A stretch of DNA of 57,799 nucleotides from Paracoccaceae bacterium (GCA_020446815.1 JAGRDY010000006.1:1-57799), one strand, 5' to 3'. Positions 1 to 9,155 are shown, numbered from the stretch's first letter. Program-made: numbers and translations. The notes: generated by a model from the letters alone, not told the origin.

Positions 1-1533
1 AAGGCCTGCGTGCTCGCCCATCGCGACGAGCTGACGGCGCAGAACCGCGCCAAGTTCCAGCGCGTGGTGCCGGGCGTCGCCACCTCGGTCATAGACGCCA
101 CGGAGAAGTCCTGGGGCGGCCAGGTCGCTTTCGCCATGGTGCCGACGCTGGCGCGCGCCTCGAACCTTGCCGACATGCCGCGTCTCGACCTGCTGGTCGT
201 GGATGAGGCGCACCATGCCGTCGCCGACAGCTACCGCCGCATCATCGACCGGGTGCGCGAGGCCAATCCCGACGCCCGCATCTTCGGGGTCACGGCGACA
301 CCGAACCGGGGCGACAGGAAGGGCCTGCGCGAGGTCTTCGACAACGTGGCCGATCAGGTTCGGCTGGGCGAGCTGATCGCCTCGGGCCACCTCGTTCCGC
401 CACGCACCTTCGTCATCGACGTCGGTGTCCAGGACGAACTGCGCTCGGTCCGCAAGACCATGTCGGATTTCGACATGGCGGAGGTCGCGGGCATCATGGA
501 CCGCGCCCCCGTCACCGACGAAGTGATCCGCCACTGGCGTGAGAAAGCCGGCGACCGGCAGACCGTTGTCTTCTGCTCGACCATCGCTCACGCTGACCAT
601 GTGACCGAGGCATTCCGTGCCGCGGGGATCACGGCCGCGTTGATCCACGGCGATCTGGCGGCCGAGACCCGCAAGGCGATCCTTGCCGAATATGCGGCAG
701 GCGACATCCGCGTCATCGTGAATGTTGCCGTGTTGACGGAAGGTTGGGATCATCCACCCACGTCTTGCGTCGTGCTGCTACGGCCCAGCTCCTACAAGTC
801 CACCATGATCCAGATGGTCGGGCGCGGGCTGCGCACGGTTGATCCGGAGGTGCATCCCGGCATCGTCAAGACCGACTGCGTGGTGCTGGATTTTGGGACG
901 TCGAGCCTGATCCACGGCACGCTGGAACAGGATGTCGATCTGGATGGCAAGATCGGCACCGGTGAAGCTCCGACGAAAACTTGCCCGGCCTGCGCGGCAG
1001 AGATCCCGCTCGCCGCCACCGAATGCCCGCTCTGCGGCGAGGTGTTCCTACGGGATGAGGGCGAAACAGGCGCGGACGCAGCGCCGCTCTCGGGCTTCGT
1101 CATGACCGAGATCGACCTGCTGAAACGCTCCAGCTTCGCATGGGTCGATCTCTTCGGCACCGACGATGCGCTGATGGCCACGGGCTTTTCGGCCTGGGGC
1201 GGCATCTTTTGGATGGACGGCGTCTGGTACGGCATCGGCGGGGCCAAGGGCGAGCGGCCACGCTTGCTGGGCGTCGGCGAACGCGCCGTCTGCCTCGCGC
1301 AGGCCGATGATTGGCTGAACACCCACGAAAGCGACGAAAGCGCCTTCAAGACCAGGTCGTGGCTGCGCCAGCCACCGACCGACAAGCAGCTGAAATACCT
1401 GCCGCCCGAGTGCCGGCACGACTTCGGCCTGACGCGCTATCGCGCTTCTGCCCTGATGAACTTCGGCTTCAACAAACGCGCCATCCAGGCCGCCGTGAAC
1501 GCGGTGGCCGGATCCGAACGGAGGGCGGCATGA
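1..1533 (+). CDS. Phage-type DEAD/DEAH-box helicase, 5'-truncated by the window edge
   Basis: Superfamily 2 helicase of the type carried by Rhodobacterales prophages and integrative elements; probably unwinds DNA in element replication or repair. The frame is open to base 1, so the N-terminus with the ATP-binding loop lies outside the window. Visible are motif II DEAH (codons near 202-213), the TAT-type motif III (VTATP), a RecA-like second domain ending in motif VI (QMVGRGLRT), and a C-terminal zinc ribbon of two CPxC pairs near 990-1040. It ends four bases before the DUF6511 remnant, the usual partner in such elements. Helicase identity is firm; the phage origin is inferred from the neighbour. 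Confidence 0.85.
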   Translation, partial: KACVLAHRDELTAQNRAKFQRVVPGVATSVIDATEKSWGGQVAFAMVPTLARASNLADMPRLDLLVVDEAHHAVADSYRRIIDRVREANPDARIFGVTATPNRGDRKGLREVFDNVADQVRLGELIASGHLVPPRTFVIDVGVQDELRSVRKTMSDFDMAEVAGIMDRAPVTDEVIRHWREKAGDRQTVVFCSTIAHADHVTEAFRAAGITAALIHGDLAAETRKAILAEYAAGDIRVIVNVAVLTEGWDHPPTSCVVLLRPSSYKSTMIQMVGRGLRTVDPEVHPGIVKTDCVVLDFGTSSLIHGTLEQDVDLDGKIGTGEAPTKTCPACAAEIPLAATECPLCGEVFLRDEGETGADAAPLSGFVMTEIDLLKRSSFAWVDLFGTDDALMATGFSAWGGIFWMDGVWYGIGGAKGERPRLLGVGERAVCLAQADDWLNTHESDESAFKTRSWLRQPPTDKQLKYLPPECRHDFGLTRYRASALMNFGFNKRAIQAAVNAVAGSERRAA

Positions 1534-1536
1534 CCC

Positions 1537-1917
1537 ATGACATCTTCAACCCCCATAACGGCCGAGGATCGGCGGCGTCTCTGGCATCCGCGTGGAACGC
1601 TCTGTGCTGTCTGCCGACAACCCACGCGTGGTTTTGGCTGGCGCGATCCGGTCCGATCGAAACAGGCCCGGCCATCGGTCTGGTTCTGCTCGATGCCCTG
1701 CCAGTCCTTCTGGACGCGCTTGGCCAGGGAGCGTTTCGCCATGGTTGACCTGACCAAGGAGGAGCACGCCGCGATCACCGCCACCATGAATCGCATGGCT
1801 CTGCTGATGGACGAGATCGGCTGGGCCACCCCGCTGGCCGAGCTCACCGAGGCGCAGGTGCCCGCCGTCGTCAGTGGGCACCTTGCGCGACGGCCATGCC
1901 ACGGGACACCGCCATGA
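1537..1917 (+). pseudogene. DUF6511-type phage protein, 3'-truncated
   Basis: Small protein with a CxxC pair in its N-terminal third (CAVCRQP) and a second cysteine pair (CSMPC), the pattern of the DUF6511 proteins that follow DEAD/DEAH helicases in Rhodobacterales prophages. The middle part (MVDLTKEEHAAI, EIGW) is family-like. After TEAQV, at about 1860, the expected C-terminal helix is missing and the frame runs into bases that belong to the end of the convergent BtpA-like gene. This marks a recombination scar. Function unknown. The family assignment is from memory of the motif pattern. Confidence 0.6.
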
Positions 1918-2632
1918 GGTCGGCAAGCTTCCCAGCGTCGAAATTGTGGAAATCACCGGTTTTGCTGATCCCCGTGCCGACGATGAAACAGTCGGCGTAG
2001 CGGGCGAAGGTTTCCGCGTTGGCGCAAGTGATGCCCGAGGCCAGCGCCAGCGGCGCGTCGCCGATCGCGGTGCGGAAGGTTTCGATCTTGCCGACTTCGG
2101 GCGCGTGGCCCGTGGCGCTCCCCGAGGTCGTCACCACATCCATCCAACCGCGCGCGGTCCGTGCCGAGATCGCATAGTGTTTCGGCGCGACCTCGCGCTG
2201 TTTCTTGAAACAGGTGCCGCCGAAATACAGGCCCGACCAGCCGCTGTCGCGCCGAACCCGGGCGATTTCTTCGGCTTCCGTCTGCGCGGCAGAGTCCTGC
2301 ATTTCGTCGATGCGCGCATCGTCGGCCCAATAGGCATCCACCCGGGTGCCCGACCGCTGCAATTCGCCGAGGACGGGAAAGGCATCGCGGCCCGTCACCG
2401 CCAGAAAGTTGACACCCAGCCACAGCGTCGGGAACCGCGCGCGGACCGTGCGGATCAGCGGCACGAAAGCCTCGCGCGATATGTCGTGGTTGATCAGCAG
2501 GACGCCCGGCGCGCCGGCGCGTATCGCCAGCGCAACGTTGCGCGTGGCCTGCTTCTCGTCTAGGACATGGACAACGGGAAGGATAACCGGCCCGGGTGAC
2601 TTGAAAAACTTGTGAAATTCGATCTGGTTCAC
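1871..2632 (-). CDS. BtpA/SgcQ family TIM-barrel protein
   Basis: A 253-aa single-domain protein. The C-terminal half carries the family signature: TSGSATGHAPEV, then ASGIT followed by N, then IVGTGISKTGDF, which matches the phosphate-binding end of BtpA/SgcQ barrels. Members occur in sugar and nucleoside operons (SgcQ) and in photosystem I biogenesis in cyanobacteria (BtpA); the reaction is not established. It is the last gene of a nine-gene minus-strand unit, 52 bases after the ABC ATPase. In this context a role in processing a sugar-phosphate or ribosyl intermediate is a reasonable inference. Its stop lies about 10 bases from the truncated DUF6511 gene. Confidence 0.75.
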   Translation of the reverse strand: MNQIEFHKFFKSPGPVILPVVHVLDEKQATRNVALAIRAGAPGVLLINHDISREAFVPLIRTVRARFPTLWLGVNFLAVTGRDAFPVLGELQRSGTRVDAYWADDARIDEMQDSAAQTEAEEIARVRRDSGWSGLYFGGTCFKKQREVAPKHYAISARTARGWMDVVTTSGSATGHAPEVGKIETFRTAIGDAPLALASGITCANAETFARYADCFIVGTGISKTGDFHNFDAGKLADLMAVSRGMAVAQGAH

Positions 2633-2684
2633 GGCATCTCTCCGGTTTGCAGTGGTTGCGGGGTCTTACGGTGCGGCCGCATCG

Positions 2685-3770
2685 CTAGTGCGTCACGACA
2701 CGCGCGGCCTGCGCCGACCAGCCAATCGTCGCGGTCTGGCCGGCGGCCGGCAGGTCGTCGGCATCGTCGAGGAAATTGCGCTTGACCGTCACCTCGGGAT
2801 GGCCGGGCATCGCCACCTTCAGCCGGGTGTGATCGCCAAGGAAGATCGCGTCCAGCACCGGGACCTGAAAACTGTTGTCGCGGGTCGCCGCCGCGCCACC
2901 GACCTCGATCCGTTCGGGCCGAACATAGACCTGCACGGCATCACCCGCCGCAACATGTCCGCCGTGGACGGCTCGGATCCGCACGTCGTCATCGGTGCGT
3001 ACGCTGCATTCCGCCGCGTCCACGGTTTCCACCGTACCGCTGAAGCGATTGTTTTCCCCGACGAATTCGGCGACGAACCGGCTTTCGGGCGCGTTGTATA
3101 TACGTTCCGGCGCGGAACATTGCAGGATCCGGCCCTGATCGAACACGGCAACCCGGTCCGACATGGTCATGGCCTCGCCCTGGTCGTGGGTGACATAGAT
3201 CATGGTGATCCCGGTCTGGCGGTGCAGCTGTTTCAGTTCCAGCTGCATGTTCTCGCGCAACTGCCGGTCGAGCGCGCCGAGCGGTTCATCGAGCAGCACC
3301 ACGCTGGGATCGAAAACCAGCGCCCGCGCTAGCGCCACGCGCTGTTGTTGACCGCCGGACAGTTCGCCCGGCCACCGGTCGATCAGCGGGCCAAGCTGGA
3401 CCATCTCAAGGCTTTCGCGGACCCGTCTGGCGATCTCGGCGCGTGCCGTCCGCCGGGCGCGCAGCGGGAAGGACACGTTCTCGCCGACGCTCATGTGCGG
3501 AAAGAGGGCGTAGTTCTGGAACACCACGCCGATATTGCGCTGGTGCGCCGGGATCCCGACGATCGGCCGGCCGTCGAGAAAGATGTTGCCCGAACTCGGC
3601 GATTGCAGGCCGGCAAGCATCATCAGCGTCGTCGTTTTGCCCGAACCCGAAGGCCCGAGCAGCGACAGGAACTCTCCGCGCCGGATGTCGAAGGTCAGAT
3701 CGCTGACGACCTTCACACCGTCGTAATCCTTCGAGACGTTTTCGTAGCGTGCAACGATATCATCGCTCAT
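2685..3770 (-). CDS. ABC importer ATPase, PotA-like
   Basis: ATP-binding subunit (361 aa) of a spermidine/putrescine-class importer. Walker A GPSGSGKTT at residues 39-47, Q-loop FQNYALFPH near 84-92, signature LSGGQ at 137-141, Walker B LLDEP at 159-163 and switch His195 are all intact. Residues from about 235 on form a C-terminal TOBE-like domain (YVRPERIEV) as in PotA/FbpC proteins. The ATG at 3770 gives the canonical N-terminus; an upstream extension of the frame overlaps the previous gene and lacks family similarity. The start overlaps the end of the cupin-like gene by 11 bases, so translation is probably coupled. The substrate cannot be read from the ATPase. Confidence 0.92.
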   Translation of the reverse strand: MSDDIVARYENVSKDYDGVKVVSDLTFDIRRGEFLSLLGPSGSGKTTTLMMLAGLQSPSSGNIFLDGRPIVGIPAHQRNIGVVFQNYALFPHMSVGENVSFPLRARRTARAEIARRVRESLEMVQLGPLIDRWPGELSGGQQQRVALARALVFDPSVVLLDEPLGALDRQLRENMQLELKQLHRQTGITMIYVTHDQGEAMTMSDRVAVFDQGRILQCSAPERIYNAPESRFVAEFVGENNRFSGTVETVDAAECSVRTDDDVRIRAVHGGHVAAGDAVQVYVRPERIEVGGAAATRDNSFQVPVLDAIFLGDHTRLKVAMPGHPEVTVKRNFLDDADDLPAAGQTATIGWSAQAARVVTH

Positions 3771-4308
3771 CGGGCGAGATCCTTCCCTCTGTTGCCGCGG
3801 CTTGCGGCGGGTGGCAGCGGATCTGCATTCCGTCCGCCAGCGCGACCCAACCGCCGCGGCCTTCGCTGTCCTCGGCCCGGCGTCGTTCGGCGATATAGAA
3901 GTATGCGGCAGCCGCATTGCCGCCGAACGCCGCCGCGTGCCAGACCCCGGGCGCCATAACCAGCGCCGTGCCCGGCCGGACCAGAATCGCGCGCGCGGCC
4001 TTCGCGTCGGGCCGCGCTTCTCCAGCGGGTGAGGCTGGCGCGATGACCTGGACGATCGGGCGGTCGACGGGGACGATCAATTCGGTGCCAGGTTCGCGTT
4101 CCATTTCTGCAACCAGCGGCCAACCCGGTGCCGCTTGGACGAAGCCGGTCCATTGCCTGCCGTCGCTGAGCCCCGCCAGGCCTTCCCAGCATTGCCACCA
4201 ATCGCCCAGGCTGTCCGGCGCAACACCCGGATCAGTCATCAGCGCGGAACCGCAGCCGGCGACAGCAGCAGGCGACAGGTCCTGCAACTCGATTTCATAA
4301 ACCCGCAT
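3760..4308 (-). CDS. Ureidoglycolate lyase-like cupin protein
   Basis: A 182-aa protein with the ureidoglycolate lyase/hydrolase pattern: EREPGTELIVPVDRP, a central IVQVIAP strand, then RPGTALVMAPGVWHAA, whose WH is typical of the jelly-roll fold. The true enzyme releases urea from ureidoglycolate. No other allantoin or urea gene is visible here, so a different small-molecule substrate within the same fold is likely. The ATG at 4308 overlaps the RbsD stop by one base (TGATG), and its end overlaps the ATPase start. Fold assignment is good; the reaction is uncertain. Confidence 0.7.
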   Translation of the reverse strand: MRVYEIELQDLSPAAVAGCGSALMTDPGVAPDSLGDWWQCWEGLAGLSDGRQWTGFVQAAPGWPLVAEMEREPGTELIVPVDRPIVQVIAPASPAGEARPDAKAARAILVRPGTALVMAPGVWHAAAFGGNAAAAYFYIAERRRAEDSEGRGGWVALADGMQIRCHPPQAAATEGRISPDER

Positions 4309-4745
4309 CAGACCGCCATCCGGTCCGCGGGCGGCGTGAAGGCCAGGCCGGCGACGATCAGCAGGTTGCAGTAGGGGATGCATTCGCCGGTGCGCACGAT
4401 GCCCTTCACGCGGTCCGCGTGATGCTTGAAGACATGGTGTTCCTCATGGTCCACGACGATTTCGGCGGCGTTTCCCTGCGCGGTGACGACCTTCAGGATC
4501 TCGGCATGGACCTCGGGGCCGTAGTTGCGCATCTCTGCATCGACGATCACCCGCTCGATCACCAGTTCCGAGGCGATCACCGAAAACACATCCTTCAAGC
4601 GGGGGATCCCGTGTGTCAGGCACAGGTCGTATTTGAGGTGGTCCGGGATCGGCCAGCCGGCATCCGTGACCATGATCCGGTCGGAATGGCCCAGCCCGCC
4701 AAGCAGACCGCTGAGCGGCCCGTTGAGCAATCTGCCCTTTCGCAT
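4308..4745 (-). CDS. rbsD: D-ribose pyranase / RbsD-FucU family mutarotase
   Basis: A 145-aa protein close to the RbsD length. His20 (in GLGHSD) and Asp28 (in VTDAGW) sit exactly where RbsD has its catalytic pair, and the C-terminal YCNLLIVAG stretch is typical. RbsD/FucU proteins interconvert pyranose and furanose forms of ribose or fucose so that a kinase or transporter gets the right anomer. The start at 4745 follows an AAGGAA ribosome site; the longer frame upstream is Pro/Arg-rich and unlikely. Sitting in a polyamine-type transporter operon together with a PfkB kinase, it is the best clue that the imported compound contains or yields a free sugar. Confidence 0.85.
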   Translation of the reverse strand: MRKGRLLNGPLSGLLGGLGHSDRIMVTDAGWPIPDHLKYDLCLTHGIPRLKDVFSVIASELVIERVIVDAEMRNYGPEVHAEILKVVTAQGNAAEIVVDHEEHHVFKHHADRVKGIVRTGECIPYCNLLIVAGLAFTPPADRMAV

Positions 4746-4794
4746 GTCGCGTTCCTTTCTGGCGCCGCCGCCCGGTCGCGAGCGCGGCGGCGGT

Positions 4795-5610
4795 TCACTT
4801 CTTCGGGGTTTCGATGGCAAGGCTGCGCCTGCGCAGCGTCTCTCCCAACAGGATCACGACCAGCGCGAAACCGATCAGCATGGTCGCGACGGCCAAGATC
4901 GCGGGGCTGAGGTGTTCGCGCAGGCCGATCAGCATCTGGATCGGAATGGTCTTCTGCTGGTAGGCACCGATGAACTGGATGACCACAACCTCGTCAAGCG
5001 AGGTGGCGAAGGCAAAGATCGCGCCGGCGATGATCGCCGGACGCACGAGCGGCAGGGTGACGGTGCGAAAGGTGTAGAGCGGGTTCGCGCCAAGCGTCGA
5101 GGCGGCGGCAACCAGGTTCCAGTCGAACCGGTCCATGCTGGCGCGGATCGTGATCACCGCCACCGGGGCGGCAAGCACGGTATGCGCGATGATGATCCCG
5201 GTATAGGTGCCGATCAGCCGAAGATCGCCGAAGGCGGCGAACAGCCCGCCGGCGATGACCACGATCGGGACGATCTGCGGCAGCAAGATCAGCATGGTCC
5301 ACAGGCCCTTTGCCGGGGTGCCGGCCCATGACAGGCCGATCGCCGCCAGCGTGCCGCAGATTGTAGCCACCGCTGCCGCTCCTAGCCCGATCAGCAGGCT
5401 GTTCTTCACCGCCATCAGCCAGTCGGGGCTGGTCAGCACCGCAGTATACCACTTTGTCGAATAGCCCGCAGGATCCAGGGCCAGCATTTCCGGCGTGTAG
5501 TACATGTACTGCCCCGAGGTGAAGGACAGCGGGATAATCGCCAGCAGCGGCAGCGCCAGAAAGCAGAAGCCGAGAACGACCCAGATGCGAAAGACGATTT
5601 TCACGTTCAA
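4795..5610 (-). CDS. ABC importer inner-membrane permease, PotC-like
   Basis: A 271-aa permease with six predicted transmembrane segments. The cytoplasmic EAA-like loop (AAASTLGANPLYTF, about residues 170-185) docks the ATPase. N-terminal TM1 begins near residue 8 (FRIWVVLGFCFLALPLL). It pairs with the PotB-like subunit, whose stop is 18 bases upstream. The order SBP-permease-permease is that of potD-B-C modules, with rbsD and the cupin gene inserted before the ATPase. The name refers to family resemblance; polyamine specificity is not shown. Confidence 0.9.
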   Translation of the reverse strand: MNVKIVFRIWVVLGFCFLALPLLAIIPLSFTSGQYMYYTPEMLALDPAGYSTKWYTAVLTSPDWLMAVKNSLLIGLGAAAVATICGTLAAIGLSWAGTPAKGLWTMLILLPQIVPIVVIAGGLFAAFGDLRLIGTYTGIIIAHTVLAAPVAVITIRASMDRFDWNLVAAASTLGANPLYTFRTVTLPLVRPAIIAGAIFAFATSLDEVVVIQFIGAYQQKTIPIQMLIGLREHLSPAILAVATMLIGFALVVILLGETLRRRSLAIETPKK

Positions 5611-5628
5611 CTCTCCCCTGTCCGGCGT

Positions 5629-6852
5629 TCAGCCCTGGCGCGGCGCCAGCACGCGCAGCACCAGCGCCGCCGCGGCGATGGTAAACAGCAGCAACCCGGA
5701 CAGTGCCGCCGCCAGCCCCCAGTTCAGCGAGCTCGAGAAGTGATAGGCGATCTGGTTGCCGATCAGGCTTCCGCCGGGTCCGCCGACCAGTTCCGGCGTC
5801 AGATAGAAACCCCAAGAAAAGACGAAGATCAGCACGCAGCCGGCGACCACTCCGGGCAGGGTCTGCGGCAGGTAGACCTGAAAGAACGCCCGGACCGGGC
5901 TTGCCCCCAGCGTCAGGGCCGCACGGTAAAGCGACGGCGACACCCGGTTCATCACCGCATAGGTCGGCAGCACGGCGAACGGCAGCAGCACGTATGTCAT
6001 CACGACGATCGTCGCGAACAGGTTGTCGAAGAGTTGCGGCACCCGCCCCTCGATCAGGCCCGACGCGGCAAGCGCGGTCGGGATGATGCCGGTCGATTCC
6101 AGCAGCACCTGCCAGCTTGTTATCCGCGCCAGAAGCGGCGTCCAGAACGGCAACAGGACCGTCCCCATCCCGAGGATGAAGGCAAATCCCTGCGCCTGCG
6201 ACAGGTAGAAGGCCAGCGGATAGCCGATCAGCGTACATAGCGTGATGACCACCAGCGCGACCATGATCGTGCGAAGCCAAAGCCGCTGAAAGATCTGTTG
6301 ACGCTCGGGCTGTTTCTCGATCGAAAGCGGTTCCGTCGGATTGTCGGCGCGCAGGTCCAGCGCGTTCAGATAGTGTTCGCTCAGCAGCGGCTGCGAGACC
6401 AGGTAGATCGCTCGCCAGGTTTCCGGATCGCCCCAGTCCTTGTGAAACGCCACGAACCCGGCGCGCGTCGGCGGGATCGTGTCAAGCTGCGCGGCGGTGT
6501 GCCGCATCAGGCTGATCATGCCGCCTTCGAAGAAATTCAGCCGCGCCGCGAGTTTCGAGGTGGAATCGGAATTTTCCCGGATGTCGCGCGCGATCGCGGC
6601 ATAGGCGTCGTCCGCCGGCAGCCCCTCGCCGTGCCAGTCCGACAGCGCCGCGGCCGTATGCGACAGCCACTGCGCGGTTTCCCGGTTGTCGACGCTGAGC
6701 GACACGAACCGGACCAGCGGCAGGATCAGGAACAGCACGATCACAAGCGCCAGCGGCGCGATCAGCGCCAGCCCGACAAGGGTCGCGCGTTTCGGCCGTA
6801 TCCGGCGCCGGGTTCCGCCCGGAGTTGTTTCGTTGGTCGCTGTCATTGTCAT
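5629..6852 (-). CDS. ABC importer inner-membrane permease, PotB-like, with large periplasmic insert
   Basis: A 407-aa permease, about 120 residues longer than classical PotB. TM1 lies at about residues 27-50. It is followed by a hydrophilic region of about 130 residues (WLSHTAAALSDWHGEG to LRADNPTEPL) before the five core segments, so this insert should face the periplasm. The EAA-like loop is RAALTLGASPVRAFF. Such extended PotB subunits are common in alphaproteobacterial importers. The substrate-binding protein gene ends 52 bases upstream. Confidence 0.9.
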   Translation of the reverse strand: MTMTATNETTPGGTRRRIRPKRATLVGLALIAPLALVIVLFLILPLVRFVSLSVDNRETAQWLSHTAAALSDWHGEGLPADDAYAAIARDIRENSDSTSKLAARLNFFEGGMISLMRHTAAQLDTIPPTRAGFVAFHKDWGDPETWRAIYLVSQPLLSEHYLNALDLRADNPTEPLSIEKQPERQQIFQRLWLRTIMVALVVITLCTLIGYPLAFYLSQAQGFAFILGMGTVLLPFWTPLLARITSWQVLLESTGIIPTALAASGLIEGRVPQLFDNLFATIVVMTYVLLPFAVLPTYAVMNRVSPSLYRAALTLGASPVRAFFQVYLPQTLPGVVAGCVLIFVFSWGFYLTPELVGGPGGSLIGNQIAYHFSSSLNWGLAAALSGLLLFTIAAAALVLRVLAPRQG

Positions 6853-6904
6853 CGGTCCCGTTCGCAGGCGTGCGGGCCGGGATTGTACCCGGCCCGCCGG
6901 TTCG

Positions 6905-8023
6905 TCAAAGCCCGGCCTTCCAGGCTTCCCAACGCTGGGTCACTTCGTCCTGGTGGTTCTGCCAGTAGTCGATGCCCATTTCGAGATAGTTGTTCATGTT
7001 GGCCGGGTTCGTCGCCAGGAACGGGCCGACATTCGTCTTGCCGTCCTCGGACCACGGTTCGTTGTCCAGGATCATCCGCACCGCGGAACTGCGCCACGGA
7101 GCATAGGGGATGTAGCGCGCGGTCGCGGCGATCTGGTCGGGCGCGGTCGCATGCCGCAGGAACGCCTTGGCGGCTTCCAGATTCGGGGTGCCCTTCAGCA
7201 CGGCGAAGTTCTGGAAATCCATGATCTGGCCGTCCCAGACGATTTCGATCGGCGCGTCTTCCTGCACGATGGCGTTGTAGAACCGGCCGCTCCAGCCGGT
7301 CGACATGACGACTTCGCCCTTGGCCAGAAGCTCGGGCGGCTCGGCGCCGCCGGTCCAGAACACAAGCCCGCCCTCCGGATCGTTGTAGAGGGCTTCCAGC
7401 TTGTCCAGCGCGCGGTCCACCGCCGCCTCGCCCTCTTCCTCAAGATAGGTATAGACCTCGTCGGTCGGGACGCCGTCGGCGATCAGCGCAAGTTCGACCG
7501 CCTGCACCGGGCTGTTCCAGATGCCGCGCGGGCCGGGGAACTTTCCGGTGTCGAAATAGTCGGCAACGGTCGTCGGGTGTTCGTCCGGGAAGGTGTCGGT
7601 GTTATAGGCCCAGGTCCAGCCGTAGATCACCGTGCCGACCGAACAGTCGTTGGTCCGCTTGACCGCATAGTCCTCGACCGTGGATCCGTCGGGGGCGGGC
7701 GCGGTGACTTCCTCAAGGTCGATCTTCTCGAAGATGCCTTCAAGGCAGCCGGTGTTGGCCTCGGCGCTGTTCACGTCGACCAGGTCCCAGATCACGTTGC
7801 CGGTGTCGACCTGGGTGCGGATCTCTCCAAGGCCGCCGGAATAGACGTTCCAGTTGATTTTGTTGCCGGCCGCCTCGAACGCGTCGCCATAGCCAAGCTG
7901 CTGGCTGCGCTGATAGGCGCCGCCGATCGAGGTGACGTTGACCTCGTGGCCCTGAGCGAAGGCCGCCGGCGCAAGGGCCAGCGCGGTCGTCGCGCAAAGC
8001 AGTGTCTTCAGTCCGGATCTCAT
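6905..8023 (-). CDS. Periplasmic substrate-binding protein, PotD/PotF-like
   Basis: A 372-aa extracellular solute-binding protein. Residues 1-23 are a Sec signal peptide (RSGLK, then a hydrophobic core, then AFA before Gln). The mature N-terminus (VNVTSIGGAYQRSQ) and DTGNVIWDLVDV are typical of the PotD/iron(III)-binding class. The ATG at 8023 overlaps the kinase stop as ATGA. The conserved carboxylates that PotD uses to bind amines cannot be assigned by eye, so the ligand is open; the adjacent kinase and pyranase argue for a sugar-containing one. Confidence 0.9.
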   Translation of the reverse strand: MRSGLKTLLCATTALALAPAAFAQGHEVNVTSIGGAYQRSQQLGYGDAFEAAGNKINWNVYSGGLGEIRTQVDTGNVIWDLVDVNSAEANTGCLEGIFEKIDLEEVTAPAPDGSTVEDYAVKRTNDCSVGTVIYGWTWAYNTDTFPDEHPTTVADYFDTGKFPGPRGIWNSPVQAVELALIADGVPTDEVYTYLEEEGEAAVDRALDKLEALYNDPEGGLVFWTGGAEPPELLAKGEVVMSTGWSGRFYNAIVQEDAPIEIVWDGQIMDFQNFAVLKGTPNLEAAKAFLRHATAPDQIAATARYIPYAPWRSSAVRMILDNEPWSEDGKTNVGPFLATNPANMNNYLEMGIDYWQNHQDEVTQRWEAWKAGL

Positions 8024-9051
8024 TGCAGTTCCTCCTTGTCGTGCTTTTCCTGGACTTCCGGTCGTCCGTCGCCGGCCGCGTCGGGGGATGCGGCGGAAAC
8101 GCCGCGAAAACCGCGATCGGCCAGGAACCGTTCGATCACGGGAATGGAAGCATGGCCGCTGCGCGGTCCGACGATGGTCGTCGACCGGGCGGCGGCGGCA
8201 TTGGCGAAACGCGCGGCGCGTTCGATCGACCAGCCGGCGGCACGGCCATAAAGATAGGTGGCGTTGAACGTGTCCCCCGCGCCCAGCGGATCGACGGCCC
8301 GCACCGGGATGCCGGCGACAAGGATATCGCCGTCGCGCGTGGTGATCCGGCAGCCGTCCTTGCCCAGCGTCGTCACGATCTCGCCCCCCGTTCGCGCCAG
8401 GATCTCGTCGAAGATTTCGGTGCGCGGGCGGTTCCGGCACAGCTTTTCCAGGCTTTCCGCGTTGAAGGACAGGAAATCGGCGGCGGTGAAGGCCCACCAG
8501 CTGTCTTCGGTCGATGCGAAGGATTCCGCCTCGACGTCGATGAAAAGCCGGGTGCCGCCGGCCCGCGCCTCGGCCAGCACATCGACGATGCCCCTGATCC
8601 GCGTCAGGTGCGCGATGGTGCTGTAGATGAACCGCGCGCCAGTCAGGGCGGCGCGTTCGGCATCATTCAGTTCGAAATCATAGCCCGGATCGACGATGAT
8701 CAGCGTCTTTTCGTTGGGATTTTCCCGGCTGAGGATGTTGTAGGCGGCCGAATTCAGGAACTCCGCCGACCGGCGCACCATCCGGGTGTCGACGCCGGCG
8801 GCCTGAAGCTCGGTTCGGATCGGATCGGCATCGGCATTGTCCTGCAACGGGCCCATCATCATTGGCGCGATCCCGTAGCCCGCAAAGATCGCCGCCGCGT
8901 TCGGAATCATCCCGCCATAGACCCGGCCCATGTCCTCGGCATTGACCTTCTGGCCTTCCTCGGGCCAGCGGCGGCATTGCAGATAGGAATCCACCGCGTG
9001 GCTTCCGAAAAAGACAAATGCGCCGGTCCTGTCTGCCGCGTCGGGTGTGAT
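8020..9051 (-). CDS. PfkB-family sugar kinase, apparent ATC start
   Basis: Ribokinase-like ATP-dependent kinase. The C-terminal anion-hole and catalytic motif DPLGAGDTFNATY is intact, as are the N-terminal substrate strand and the GG hinge (VYGGMIPNAA). The first standard start in frame is GTG at 8994, but it removes the first beta strand (FVFFGSHAVDSY), which every PfkB protein needs. Upstream, no ATG, GTG or TTG occurs before an in-frame TGA. A strong GGGAGGA site at 9058-9064 lies six bases before an ATC codon at 9051, which would give 343 aa. I therefore place the start there. A start-codon mutation or sequencing error is possible. First gene of the importer operon; overlaps the next gene as ATGA. 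Confidence 0.8.
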   Translation of the reverse strand: MTPDAADRTGAFVFFGSHAVDSYLQCRRWPEEGQKVNAEDMGRVYGGMIPNAAAIFAGYGIAPMMMGPLQDNADADPIRTELQAAGVDTRMVRRSAEFLNSAAYNILSRENPNEKTLIIVDPGYDFELNDAERAALTGARFIYSTIAHLTRIRGIVDVLAEARAGGTRLFIDVEAESFASTEDSWWAFTAADFLSFNAESLEKLCRNRPRTEIFDEILARTGGEIVTTLGKDGCRITTRDGDILVAGIPVRAVDPLGAGDTFNATYLYGRAAGWSIERAARFANAAAARSTTIVGPRSGHASIPVIERFLADRGFRGVSAASPDAAGDGRPEVQEKHDKEELQ

Positions 9052-9155
9052 GGTCTGTCCTCCCTGCGGCCGGCGGACGTCCCGCCGGATAATGGTTCAG
9101 ACGCAGATTTCGCACAAAGCAGACACCCTGCAAGCGCGAAGTCGTTACGATCTGC

